Assembly (NCBI GenBank): GCA_029204225.1
Contig: CM055099.1
Coordinates: 41,966,597 to 42,030,596 of the forward strand
Reading direction: 5' to 3'
DNA length: 64,000 nt
From: Diphasiastrum complanatum
Lineage: Eukaryota > Streptophyta > Lycopodiopsida > Lycopodiales > Lycopodiaceae
Positions 44,561 through 57,690 of the stretch are shown one piece after another. Each line of letters starts with the position of its first letter. Position 1 is the stretch's first letter. A program made the position numbers and the translations under genes. The notes below the pieces were generated by a model. That model had not been told where the DNA came from and made no database searches. It worked only from the letters and a program-made list of their open reading frames with translations.

Positions 44561-45606
44561 TAATGGCAAGGAAGAAGGTTGTGATTGGTCTTCCAAGTTC
44601 CTTAAGTAGTGTCAAGCATGTTTGTGAGTCTTGTGCATTGTCTAAGTCACATACACTACCTTATACTAGATCTATATCTAGATCTACAAAGCCTTTTCAA
44701 CTTGTACATTCAGATATTCATGGATTTACTACAATTAACAATAGTGGAGCTAAGATGTATGTAACATTCATTGATGATTTTAGTAGATTTTGTTGGGTCT
44801 ATCTACTAAAGAGCAAGGATGAAGCGTATGATGTCTTTGTCAAGTTCAAGAATGCAAGGGAGAACCAATTTTCCACAAAGATCAAGTGCTTGAGAGGTGA
44901 CAATGGTGGTGAGTACATATCTAACAAGTTCAAGGCCTTTTGTGTTGAGCATGGGATCAAGAGGGAGTATACAACATCAAGAACCCCACAACAAAATGGA
45001 GTGGCTCAAAGGAAGAATAGGACTTTATGTGAAAGTGCTAAAGCTATGAGGTTAAGTGCTAATCTTGACAAACCATTTTGGGATCAAGCTTTGTTGTGTG
45101 CCAATTTCTTGTGCAATAAGTGGCCGAGTGCTATTTTGGATGGAAGGACACCTTTTGAGATGCTATTCAAGAGGAGGCCGAGTGTCAACTTTCTAAGAAC
45201 CTTTGGATGCACATGCTATGTCAACATTACTCTTGATGATAGGACCAAGGAGGATCCATCTTCAAGAAGAGGTATTTTTGTTGGATATAGTGAGGTGAGT
45301 AAAGCCTACAAGGTTTACATTCCTTCTACTAACAAAGTGACTGTTGGTAGAGATGTCATTGTTGATGAGGGGAACATTCCAAAGGTGTCTTCAAGCATGA
45401 TTGATAGTAGAGTGGATGGATCTAACATTTTTTATGATGATGAGAAGGATCCTACTTTGGATGGTGATGATGATGGACCTTCATCAATTCAAAAGCCAAG
45501 GAGAACATCAAGAGAAAGACAAGTACCTTCAAGGCTCACGTATGATAAAAAGGGTAAGCAAGTAGTTTCTAGAAATTATGTTGCTTTCCTAACCTCTTTG
45601 GATTAG
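44518..45606 (+). pseudogene. Element F integrase
   Basis: HKRMGHLNFKSLEVMARKK, zinc-binding CESCALSKSH, FIDDFSRFCWVYLL, RGDNGGEYISNKF, TPQQNGVAQRKN, then FGCTCYVNITLDDRT and IFVGYSEVSKAYKVY, ending at TAG 45604. The catalytic Asp, Asp and Glu-containing blocks are recognisable, though the usual ERKN Glu reads Gln here (AQRKN), a change in the catalytic Glu region. Confidence 0.8.
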
Positions 45607-45654
45607 CCTACAAGTGTAGATCGGGCAAGGAAAGAAGAGGAGTGGATCCAAGCA

Positions 45655-46239
45655 ATGAATGTCGAGTATCAAGCTCTTATGAAGAGTGAAACATCTTTTG
45701 GAGGATCTTCTTGTGTACATCGAGCTATGCAAGTGGATGATTGTTATCTTGCTGTGAAATCAAACATTGGATCTGGAAAACAAAGTTTGTTCAATGACTT
45801 TGATGGTCAAGTTGAAGATCAAGAGGTTGATCTCAAAGCGCTTCAACTAGTCAAAAGGGAAGTTGGCAATTTGGAGCTAGTCAGGAGCATCAAAGGAGAG
45901 GTAATTGGCAAAGATGTTATGGATCTATTTTTACAGCATATTGAAGACTCAAGTAAGGTCAAAGGAGCATCAAGGAAGTGGTGTTCAAGTTTACTTTACT
46001 TTTTCTATCTCATGTTTGAGCAATTTCATGTGGATGTGTGCAAATTGTCAAGATATGGTCAAACTAGCTACATTGGTGAGCATTGTTTTGATGTTGGATT
46101 TGTACTAGCATTCTTGGCTAGTTTTGCTATTGGAAATGAAGCTATTGGAGGCTCATTATTTCACTCATTCATGGCCAAGTCATCAAGGCTTGATGGCATC
46201 TTTTGGCAAGATGGAGATGGAAGCTCAGTCATGGAGTAG
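45655..46239 (+). CDS. Unrecognised open frame replacing the first half of RT in element F
   Basis: The first dozen residues (MNVEYQALMK) are the normal polyprotein linker. From SETSFGG on, 180 codons with no similarity to RT run open to TAG (SCVHRAMQVDDCYLAV... LVKREVGNLELVRSIKGEVI... EQFHVDVCKLSRYGQTSY... IFWQDGDGSSVME). Element G has RT (NGTWRLVELPKDKKAIG) at the same point. Possible captured host sequence; function unknown. Confidence 0.4.
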   Translation: MNVEYQALMKSETSFGGSSCVHRAMQVDDCYLAVKSNIGSGKQSLFNDFDGQVEDQEVDLKALQLVKREVGNLELVRSIKGEVIGKDVMDLFLQHIEDSSKVKGASRKWCSSLLYFFYLMFEQFHVDVCKLSRYGQTSYIGEHCFDVGFVLAFLASFAIGNEAIGGSLFHSFMAKSSRLDGIFWQDGDGSSVME

Positions 46240-46369
46240 CATGGTGGATACATGGCAACAAACGACAAAGGAGGAGGAGACATGCAAGCAAAAGTAATTC
46301 ACTCACATTTATTGTTTGTTTGCTGTATTTTTTTAGAGAGTTTAGAGTTGGAAGCATGGTGGAATCATT

Positions 46370-47302
46370 TCATTTACATTAGCTATGTGGATGATATCAT
46401 ATTAAGTGGAGGCAACAATCAAGATATTGATGATATCAAGATTGCACTCAAGAAGGAGTTTGAGGTGCATGATCTTGGTTTTTTACACTATATATTGGGA
46501 ATAGATGTATTTAGATCATCTCAATCTACTTTCATTTTTCAAGAGAAGTATGTCAATTCTATTCTAAAGAGATTTCATATGGTAGATGCTAAGTCTTGTG
46601 ATACACCTGTGGAGTCAAATATAAAGCTCACTATAAGAGGTAACGAAAGATCCTTCGAGGACATTACTCTCTATAGGAAGCTAGTTGGTTCACTCATATA
46701 TCTAACCATCACAAGACCTGATCTTAGTTATTGTGTTGGTAGATTAATCCAATTTATGCAAAATCCTAGTGTGGAGCATTAAAATCTAGGCAAGAGAGTA
46801 TTCGGAGGTACATCTCGGGATCTAGAGATTATGGCATTCCTTATGAGGGATCATTACCTAACTTGTTTGGACTTTCAGATTCGGACTTTGCTGGAGATCA
46901 AATGGATAGGAAATCCATTAGTGCACATGCTATTTTCATAGGTGATTGAGCTATCTCTTGGATGTCAAAGAAACAAGCTACAATCTCATTGTCATCTAGG
47001 GAGGCCGAGTACAAAGCACTTACACTTGCACAAAGGAGATGTTATGGATCAAGAGCATGGTGAAAGATCTTCACTTGCTAGAATTTTTAGAGAGTCCAAT
47101 CATCCTTTGTGACAACCTATCAGCCCAAATATTGGCAAGCAATCCTATCTTTCATGCAAGGAGCAAGCATATTGAAGTGGCATATCATTTTGTGAGGGAA
47201 CAAGTCATGACAAAGGAGGTGGAGCTTCAAAATGTCTCTCAAAGCAATGTGTGGCCAATATCTTCACCAAAGCACTTGGAAAGGATTGTTTACAAAGCAT
47301 AG
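46370..47302 (+). pseudogene. Element F RT second half and RNase H
   Basis: Resumes at YVDDIILSGGNNQDIDDIKI, EVHDLGFLHYILGIDVFRS, YRKLVGSLIYLTITRPDLSY, then stop and frame changes in the RNase H (SSREAEYKAL, CDNLSAQILASNPIFHARSK). Confidence 0.8.
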
Positions 47303-47356
47303 AACATCACTTGGTATACTTTCAAAGTCTATGCTAAAACTAGTTGAAGAGGGAAG

Positions 47357-47650
47357 TTAAGATTTTTCATGTTTAGCTCAAATGGCAATTTTGGCCAACA
47401 TGCATTTTAGACCTAGAGATAAACTTTATAAAGTTGTTTAGGCCTAAGGTTATTTGAATTAGCACTTTTGGAAAGTGTGGGAAAAGTAGGTAGGTCGATT
47501 CTGAACCAATTCAAATTTGAAAATCTAGATGCATTGAATCTAGTCTATTGGTAGAATAGATCTAGAACTTTCTAAACGTTGATAAGCTTGGACAAGCACA
47601 TCCAAATAGGTCAAGGAATTGCTATATATAGTGTACAAGCATGGGAAGAG

Positions 47651-47724
<74 letters not shown>

Positions 47725-48058
47725 GCTTATGGAAGTGATCCCTTTGGGTTTCTATATCTATTTTTGCATTGTCTTGTTGATATCTTGAATTCTTGTGTGT
47801 GTAATGCTATTTTAAGTTGTGTATTGACTTCACAACATGTGACAGGAGGTGTGGTACAGCCATTGTACAGACATCAACACGGACATCAACAACAACTTAA
47901 TATAATTCTTATGCTATTTGTCAAGTTCTTATTGAGTTCACAGCTTCTATATTTGGTAGATGTTGAATTTCTACATTGATAATGGTGTTTGATGTGCTAT
48001 CCTTGTAACCCAAGATCAAAGGGACAAATTGGATCTTAGTGATTTGATTTTCTTCACA
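47357..48058 (+). repeat. 3' LTR of element F (different subfamily)
   Basis: Follows the polypurine tract and ends TTCTTCACA. It shares architecture with the element G LTR (GAAAGTGTGGGAAA, ATGCTTAT..GGGTTTCTA, GATTGGATCTTA-like end) but only patchy identity. It contains a (CT)n tract at 47653-47722. Confidence 0.65.
47653..47722. repeat. (CT)n microsatellite in the element F 3' LTR
   Basis: 35 CT units. The other LTRs of this group have only a short TCTTCTCTCTTCTCTATCTC stretch at the same place, so the tract probably expanded from it. Confidence 0.95.
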
Positions 48059-48099
48059 CGCCTTTTATGAAATCCATGCACATCAAGACGTATCCATCA

Positions 48100-49650
48100 T
48101 CTTTGAATATAATTACTTTCTTAGCACCATGAAATTTTTGTATCATGCAAGTTTAAATTTTTAGCGGTTGGCATAATTGAAGACTTTAGATGTTCAAACA
48201 TATTCACTTATCAAGGTCCCGACAAAATTTTGTTGAGATGAAAACGTAGTTGGCTAACACTTGAGTCAATAATAAAATAAATAGTGAGTTATATAATCAA
48301 TAATTTCCAAATGTTGAATTTGTAGTACAACAAATATTGATCTATAAAATTTCAACAATAAGAGTTTTTTATATTGATTTTCCAATTAATATAATCATCA
48401 CTTGGCCACTTGATGAATAGGAAAAAAGTACTAATGTATTGCATTCAAGTCGTACGAAACCACACGAGCATTAAGTTGTAAGAAGACAATTAATCACATG
48501 GATGTTTATAAAAATAAGTGGGTGAGATCTAATGGGGCCATGATAGATGGTCAAGTTTTTCTCTATATAATAGGCATTTGTTTTCTATTAAGATTGGTCA
48601 GGTATCTCTCAAAATAGCAAGCATTTTTTTTGTATTAAGTTTCATGTGAGTCCTTTATGGTTTTAATATGTTGTTCTCAATCATCTTTAAGTATTTTTTT
48701 TCCCTCTTGTATGCCCCTCATTTGTGCGGTTGACTTAAGTGAACCTCTTAGCCTCACAAAAGCAAAAGGAAGACCTAATCAAATCACTCCTTATTGGAGG
48801 ACCCAATTATCTTTATTGAGGATTATGTAGCTACATGAATAAGTATTAGAAGCACTAAACATATTTGATCATATTTTTGTATGACTGAAAATTTTGTGAT
48901 ACACTAAACAATGTGAAAAATATTGAAAACTAAATGTGTATGTAAAATGAGGATGTTAATATTGTCAATAACACCTTAATATGAGTTTTCTTTTTGGCCA
49001 TAATGGCCCTTTAACTATTCGATATTTTAAAATAACACTGCTACATGCTTCTATAGGTTTATGTGATCTAATCTGACATGGTCCGTTTTGTTGGAACTCT
49101 ATGTAAATCTTGTGTACTACTAGTTCTATTACAAGAGACAAATATTGTTGCTCAAGTTCTCATAACATTGAGGCTTGAGATTTCTCGAGGCTATTGCTTA
49201 CAAAATATATAGAATATCCATTTTCTTTGGCTTTGTCAACTTGAAAGTTATGCATGGTTTGTCTTACTATATTACTTGTTTTTATGTTGGAATCTGTCTT
49301 ACTATATTACTTGTTTTTATGTTGAAATCTTATGTACCTCAATATTTGTCTACAAACATCATATGTTTGCATGTCCATTTTTATAGATATGTTCATGCAC
49401 TCATGCTATATTATCCCAACCATAATTTGAGCATTTGGAGGACCTTTTGGAGCGTTATTTTACAACTATAATGCATTAGACAAAATCTCAATCTCTAAAG
49501 GTTGAGAAGATCAATTCTGAGGGTAAACATAATTACAAATGGTTTTGCAAATTAAATCTCTAATTCAAACACAATAGCAAATGGGTTTGCAACTTCAATC
49601 CCTAACATACACCCTAAGAGCACACCATGACATCTTCGGAATGTTAGTGA
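48100..49650. repeat. Left copy of a diverged ~1.3-kb duplication
   Basis: Blocks such as GAATTATGTAG(C/T)TA with TGAATAAGTATTA, ACATGGT(C/T)CGTTTTG-like, and AATGCATTAG recur in the same order at 52100-53420. Non-coding. It holds a 35-bp tandem duplication (49258-49328). It may be an old LTR or non-autonomous element. Confidence 0.45.
49258..49328. repeat. Tandem duplication of about 35 bp
   Basis: GTCTTACTATATTACTTGTT with the following TTTATGTTG(G/A)AATCT occurs twice head to tail. Confidence 0.9.
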
Positions 49651-50771
49651 TTTTGATATTGATGTATGCAATATATTTGACTTCCTCAATGAAAAGTATT
49701 TTGTCGCAAAAGTTGCTCCAACAAAAGAGTAGTCAGATTATATGTAATTGATCATTCATCATCACAGGATTCAAGATTGATTTAAATACAAAGATAATCT
49801 TCAAACTCATTTCATATGAAGCTACAAAACAAAAAATAGTATTCGATAAAAAGCAATGGACACAATTAGAAGGCCTCAGTGTCAAGTGTTTCCTCTATAT
49901 CATGAAGTAAATGATGATTATACTATATTGTTCTCCTACTTTACAAAACTTCAGGGTGAAGTTTTATTGTTCTGCATTTCATATTCAAAAATTTTCTATT
50001 GAAGAAATTGAAGTTGAAGGTATGTACTTGAAGACCATGTTGTCGAGTAGGTATGTCAATTCGAAGGGCTATGAAAAGGATAGCCACCTTCAAATGGATT
50101 ATGCAAAATTTCAAAGGTGAGACTTTGCCTTTATTCTCTAAAAAATTGAAGTTTATACTATGAGATTTCTAATGTTAGCAAAAGTGATTATTTTATGGTG
50201 AAATTGGATTTTCAGTATTTTTGTGAAGTTTTAGCACTTCATTATAGACTTCAAAGCCTTATAATAATTGGTCTAGTCCCTAATTGACAAATTTTAGCCA
50301 TGATTGTAAGTGCCTAAAATACAAGAGTTGAAAGACCTTAAATTTGTATCAACTGACGTGAGGTAGAAGGTGATGTCCTTGAAGATGCATGAGAGCTTTC
50401 TCTTCTTTGTTACATACCATTTTGATCAACTAAGTAGTGATGTAGTTGCAAGTAGACAACTTTTCTATTGCATGGCCCATGGATATCTATTGAATGTATA
50501 TTTCTTCTAGCTCATGGATGTTTCAATCAAGGGAACTATTGGAGATCTTACACCATGACTTCAAAGAAGTAGCCAACATGTATATGCTCATGTAAATTTT
50601 CTTATCTTTCTAAGTCATTTACCCTTAAACATACTTAAAATGTACTCCATAAAGCTAAATGACTAAGAGGGGCCTAAACACTCATAAATAATGCAAGTGA
50701 AATTATGAATCATATTGTAGTTTATATAGGGACATATCTTAAGGCATTAGATGGGTGGAGAAGCATTACGT
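49651..50771. other. Unassigned sequence
   Basis: A/T-rich; no coding pattern or repeat recognised. Confidence 0.4.
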
Positions 50772-50773
50772 CC

Positions 50774-50808
<35 letters not shown>
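50772..50808. repeat. Poly-C plus (CT)n tract
   Basis: 13 C residues followed by about 12 CT units. Confidence 0.9.
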
Positions 50809-51882
<1,074 letters not shown>

Positions 51883-52099
51883 TTGGCACTCTCTCATATT
51901 GTGGCATTCTCTATACGCAAGATATGGTGATGTTATCTCTCTTTCTCCTCTCTTAATGGCTTGAATTATATTATATGCTTCAATCACTCTTACGACAGAA
52001 CCAAATAGTATCTATATACCACTTCAATCGAGTAAAAAAATCTCCTCAAGGGAGTTCATATTTTTTACTACAAAATTATTTCTCCAATAAGAGCTTGAC

Positions 52100-53420
52100 T
52101 TAACAAAAATTTCCTTATCACACAACTTTATCTCTATTGCACGTAGGCTTGCCCTCACTCACGCAGACTGTTGAGTAGAAGAACATCTATCTCACATGCT
52201 TCTTGATTGCCATTTTGATTGGTGAAAAACGTTTTTCAGGATAACCAATAGTTATCACACCAATCAATGGATTGCATTATAGCCTATTATTTTTTGACAT
52301 AATCTAGATCTTTCCTTTTCTAAAAAAAGTAAAAATATTGGCAAAATTTTAGATTCCAAACTCTAGTTTTGAAATTTTTGTAAATTTGTAAATACTTCTC
52401 CTTAATTTCAAGCAAGACAAAAGAAAAAGTAAAAAGGCAATCAATCACATGAATATCTATTTTATATGCTAGATGTGTACTTAAAAATCTAGATTTATAT
52501 GTCCATTTATTATGTTACAATCATTTACTTCTCATTTTATGAATGTATGACAAGCACTTGTTTTCACTTAAGCTAATTTGAGGACTTTATGTTTCTACTC
52601 TGTTGTAGCCATCAATGACAAAATTATCTTGATTGAGAATTATGTAGTTATGTGAATAAGTATTAAAAGAATATAACACAAATTTCATTTAGGACTTTGA
52701 CAATTTTGAGTTGAACTAGCCGATGTGAAAGTATTGAAATTTTTTTAGTACATTTTCTATGGTGGAAAACTAAATTCTTTGAACAAATTGAAGGCATATG
52801 AGGATGCCAAATTCTCAATAAAATCTTGGTAGGAGGTTCCATTGTGGTTATAATGGGCCTTCTCTTATTTTTTTTTTTGTATTGTGTTATTAAGGAGAAT
52901 CTTTCTATTTTGTTACTTGTTCCTTGTGACATATTCAAGTTTATCCGAATCTACTTTAACATGGTTCATCTTATGGTATGTACTACTTACTCTTGTTCAA
53001 ACACTCATGAAATTATTGCTTCAAGATTTGTAAGGTTATTGCTTATGAAAAATATCAACAAAACAAAATTTTCTATCTTTTTAAGTTTGAATTTTGGCTT
53101 GTAATTCATGCATTATTTGATTCAATCAAACTAGTTTGTTTTATTCTATTTTAAAGACTTATATGTTTTTGTAGTTTGTGCACATCGACATATACTCAAA
53201 GGCATCACTGCTCTTGAAATATCTTTACTATTCTCATATGATACCTTGATACTTTTTGGGATGTTATTCTACAATTGAAATGCATTAGGCTAAATTCTAG
53301 TTGAATTATTTTTTTTAAAAAAAATCATAAAGGTGGAGAAAATCAACCAATGAGGGTGATTGTAACAATGAATGGATGCCCTACAACTTAAATCTCAACC
53401 ATTGATTGGACCCAACTATA
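52100..53420. repeat. Right copy of the diverged ~1.3-kb duplication
   Basis: Direct-orientation counterpart of 48100-49650. Similarity is recognisable but low. Confidence 0.45.
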
Positions 53421-54298
53421 TAAGGGCCAAATCCTTTGTATTTCATATTCTCAAGTTTCATTTGATCAATCAAAGAATTGAGTTCCCTCTATTGGGCCAA
53501 TCAGTCTTGCACAGATTCAGCAGCAACCCTATTGAATTCAATAGCCACCCTGTTAGACATCAACAAAAAACAAGCATGAACAACTTGCAGGTGCAATGAT
53601 TGTAAATTGTAATGGTGCAATTGTTGGAAAGAGGTGACAACAATAGCAACAAGTCGAAGACTGACGACTTATTGAGCGCAGGAGAATGGAAAGTGCTTTC
53701 CTAATGCATGACTACGCTTATCAATATTGAACAAAACATAATGACAGAAGTCACATTCAATCTTATAGTAACTAACTTTGAAATCATCAGTACTACAGTA
53801 ATTACATAGCCAAACAACAAAGTATTGAATTATCAAACAAAAGCAATATGAGATTTATCAGCTACAAAACAATCAAAGAGATGCATACATTTTGACATAA
53901 TACTAAACTCAATAAAGGATAGATTGATTCAACATAAAAACATATGATTATGAGCACAAGACAATTGTGGATAAAAAAACCGCATACTCTAAGCTATCTC
54001 TTAGTAATTGAAAACTCTATTTGACTATGCTTCCACTGATAAGCAGTAAGTGCTAATAGCAAAACTCTAAATGAACTCTAAAGAACTGAAGTAGAATGCT
54101 CAAGAGTGTTCAAGCTTGAAAGCTTGGGAGAGCTGCTACAATACGTTGATCAAAATACTTGATTCTTTTGATAGAAATAATAGAAGTATGATCAACTATT
54201 TATACTAAGCAAAATATTGCATGTCCAGTAGGACATCTAATTAGGTTGTAGATTACAATAGCCAGTTGGCCATAGTGAGCTGGCATCCATCTAGTTAG
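53421..54298. other. Unassigned sequence
   Basis: A/T-rich, no coding content recognised. It ends at the LTR of the next copia remnant. Confidence 0.35.
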
Positions 54299-54988
54299 TG
54301 TGAAAGTACAGTACTTTTTAGACCATAAATGGATCTTAGAAGATCCACAAGAGTGATTATTTACTTGCTTAATGGATGCATCAAAAAACTAGACAACAAA
54401 TATTGATCTAGATTGGCAATTTGACACACAACAAGCATTGATAATCATCAAACAAGACCATAGACTCAAATTCGAGCCCACATGTGTGAAGAGCAGCCTA
54501 ATGTATGGATTTTGAATAGTGTTTGAAGTCCACAAAGTGATGGTTTCATTTGGTTCTCAATAATCAATGTACATAGATAGTAGAAACTCGAGATTGCCAG
54601 TGAGCTCCAAAAATAATCTATCTTCTCACTATGGGATCTAGGAATACATAGCAAAACTCATTGCCTTTGCTAAGTTAGGTGAATTTTCAGCATGTAATAA
54701 GGAAGTTAACTCATCACTTTTTCCCTAAAATGAAACCCTAGTCTATTTCCTAGAGTCATGCTTGGTAGGTACATGGTTGGTCAAAATCTCATCACAAATC
54801 AAGATCTAGACCCTATAAAGTAGGAATATCTACCAAATGGAACAACCACTCCTCTTGACTCGAGCTAACCTAAAATAGGTGTAGATTTCCATGTGGCACT
54901 TTGGCCATACAATTGTAGAAAACAAATTATAGACAAAATGTACAATATTCTACATGGCTAGATTTGCCAGTGTTGGCAATTTTTTACA
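54299..54988 (-). repeat. 3' LTR of a minus-strand copia related to element C
   Basis: Starts TGTGAAAGTACAGTACTTTT and ends near TTTTTTACA; co-linear with the element C LTR throughout but clearly more diverged. CTCCTC on its inner side matches the element C polypurine tract. Confidence 0.85.
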
Positions 54989-55036
54989 CTCCTCAAATCT
55001 AGCCTTGGAAATGATGCTTCTATCAATCACTCCAAT

Positions 55037-55273
55037 TTAAGATCTAAGCTTTACAAATGAATCTTTAGGTAAAGATTTAGTAGACAAATCAGCCAAGCAA
55101 CTTGCTGATGGCACATGTTGGAGCTTGATCTCCTTGGCTTGCACTTTCTCCCTCATGAAATGATGAGCAATCTCGATGTGCTTGCTCCTTGCATGGAATG
55201 TAGGATTAGAAGCAAGTGATTGGGCTGATTGGTTGTCACAATAGATGGTTGGGAAAACTTCAAGAGTCCTCAT
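55037..55273 (-). pseudogene. Copia RNase H C-terminus, minus strand
   Basis: FPTIYCDNQSAQSLASNPTF, HARSKHIEIAHHFMREKV, LQHVPSASCLADLSTKSLPK: the end of a copia RNase H, ending just before the LTR at 54988 as expected. It stops abruptly at about 55273, where plus-strand gag begins. Confidence 0.8.
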
Positions 55274-55276
55274 GCT

Positions 55277-56437
55277 TAGAAATTAGATTTTGCAAAGCAT
55301 GAAGAGGAGTGATGAGAGTGCACAGGATTATGTGCTCAAAATCAAGTCTCTAAATAGGGAGTTGGCTTCCACTAGAGAGAAGATTCAAGATGGAGAGCTT
55401 ATACAAATTGTCCTTAATGGTCTAGGGAGTGGCTTTTCATATTTGGTCCAAAGCTTTGCAATCCAAGACACTTTGCTCACTATAGAAAAGCTTCATAGTG
55501 TATTAGTGGCTGAAGAGTGTACGATGATGCACAACAATGCAAGAATGAACTCAATGTCTTTGTAGGCTGGTGATGAGAAAGCCAATTTCTCATTCAAAGG
55601 CAAGAAGAAGACCAATGAAAAGAAGAAGCTTTTCAAGGAGGCCAAAGAAGAGAATGATGCATCAAGCTCAAAGGGCAAGATCAAGGACAAATCCAAGTTA
55701 AAATGCTTTTTCTATAAAAAGAAAGAGCATTTTGCATCAGAATGTCTCAAGAAGAAGAAGGCACAAGAGAGCAAGCAAAGCAACATTGCACGAGGAAGAA
55801 TCATCGTTGACGGTTTCCAACAAACCTCCATCATCCAAGAGCACCACCAATGATTCTTGGTGGATAGATAGTGGGGCTAGCTCCCACATGACATTTCAAA
55901 AGGACTATTTCTCCAGTTTACTCTCTTACAATGATGTACATAGATCAATCTATACAACTAGTAGTAAAGAGTGTAAGATAAGTGGTAAAGAGAACCATTC
56001 CATTACATGTTGGATCATCCAAAATGATGAATCTTGAAAATGTCCTTTATGTTTCTAAGTTAACGAAGAATCTGCTTAATGTTGGCCAATTAATGGATAA
56101 TGGCCTTGATGTACAATTTAAACATGGAGTTTGTTCCATCCTTATAGATCATGAATGTATAGCTAAAGGCTTTAAGCAAGGTAGATTGTTTAAGCTTGAT
56201 GCTAATATTGTAGTAGAGAGTGTGAATTTTCCAAAGGTGGAACTATGGGCACAAAAGGTTGGGCCACCCCAACTTCAAAGCCATGGAAACAATGTGTGCA
56301 AAGGAGGTTGCACTCGGCCTCCCCAAGCATTTGTCAAAGTGTGGAAGGATGTGTGAAGCATGTAGCCTCTCAAAGGCTCATAAACTTTCTTTTTCAAGAT
56401 ACACAACAAGATCAAGAGCTTCTCTTGAAATCATCCA
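55277..56437 (+). mobile_element. Copia H, first part: gag, protease and pre-integrase
   Basis: Plus strand: LRNQILQSMKRSDESAQDYV, IQDGELIQIVLNGLGSGFSY, LHSVLVAEECTMM, a stop, FSFKGKKKTNEKKK, a degenerate zinc knuckle (CFFYKKKEHFASEC, one Cys lost), WWIDSGASSHMTF, VLYVSKLTKNLLNVGQL and CEACSLSKAHKLSF, in several frames. The gag sequence is closest to element C. It is interrupted within LEII-HSDVH by element G, with ATCCA duplicated. Confidence 0.8.
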
Positions 56438-57088
56438 TGTGAAAGATTCAACTAGTTTCATCACATTTTGCAATATTTTTATATTTGGCATATTGAGGCC
56501 AAAACTTGTTTTAGACTTAGAGGTTGACTTTTCAAAGTTCATTAGTCTAAATTTCATTTGAATAAACACTTTTTGAAAGTGTGGGAAAGATAGAATGGGA
56601 GTTTGAGTAGATTCAATTTGAATAAGTTGGGTACATTGAATCTAGACCCAAAATTGGTAGGGTTAGCATTTTGGTGGGAAAGCCAAGTGGCCAAATAGGG
56701 TTTGGACCTATTATAAAAGGATGTAACTAGTGGAGAGAGTAATCTTCTCTCTTCTCTATCTCATTTCATGCTTATACATGGTTCTCTTGGGTTCTACTAT
56801 CCATTGGTGCACTATCTTGGTGATTGCTTGCAATTCTATGTGTAGAATGATCTATATTTGTTATTTTTTGGATCCACACGTGTGAAATACAGTATCTTGC
56901 TGGTTTTGTACGGACAACAACAATACATAATCATTTCATTCAAGTTTGATCAGGTTCTGTTAGTGTTTGCATCTCAAATTGTGTGTAGATGCTGATTTTT
57001 CTACATTGGTGAGATTGGTAGTGTATTTCTCTTTCTAACCAAAGATCATTCAAGTAGATTGGATCTTAAGGATCTAAAATCTTTCACA
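56438..57088 (+). repeat. 5' LTR of element G
   Basis: TGTGAAAG start, CTTTCACA end; TATAAAAGGATG (about 56715) is a probable TATA box, and the transcript leader would begin with the CT-rich stretch after it. Confidence 0.95.
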
Positions 57089-57690
57089 TGGTATCAGAGC
57101 TTGCGTTTCAGGTTATGAAGGAGGAAATAAGATCTATCAATGATTTGGTGAAGATATCAAGTCTAGAGCATGCTAGAGAGGATTCTACACCAAAATCAAA
57201 TTTTTTGCTTTTGTAGATTGGATCTTTTGTAGATCAAAACACTAAATAGGTCAATATACTTGTTGAATTCTGGTTTTTTGAATTCACATACTGGATCTAG
57301 CCGATTTTTGGATCATTGGTTCAGCCTAAGTGGTGGCTTATAGATTGCCTATCAAATTTTCAGCATTTGCATGTAGATTTGAAATAGTCACACTTTTGTG
57401 ATTTTGTCAAAACCCTAATTTTGATTGGATCTCTAGATAGTGAGGTTTCTGGACTTCATTTGAGTGTGTTTCAATCTTAGGAAGTGTCAAAAGTCATTAG
57501 ATTGAGGATAGATCATAGGTTGATCAAGATTTCCATGATTCTATGTGTTGATTTGCTTAGATAAGTGCTAGAAGAGAATTTGTGAGATAGTTTCAAATCT
57601 TGGTGATTTCTTTTGAAAGCATTTGTTGTTGTTCAAAGGAGTGCTTTGTGCATTGAAGCAGGTTGAAAGAGAAGATCAGGTCATTGCTAC

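Larger units (their letters stand above)
42150..48058 (+). mobile_element. Copia element F, chimeric and non-autonomous, plus strand
   Basis: A 5'-truncated LTR (about 42150-42634) is followed by primer site TGGTATCAGAAC (42635), gag, protease, integrase, a foreign segment in place of the first half of RT, the second half of RT, RNase H, polypurine tract GAAGAGGGAAG and a 3' LTR (47357-48058). The 5' LTR and gag-integrase are close to element G, while the 3' LTR differs strongly from the 5' one, so the element looks recombinant. No target duplication can be defined. Confidence 0.8.
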
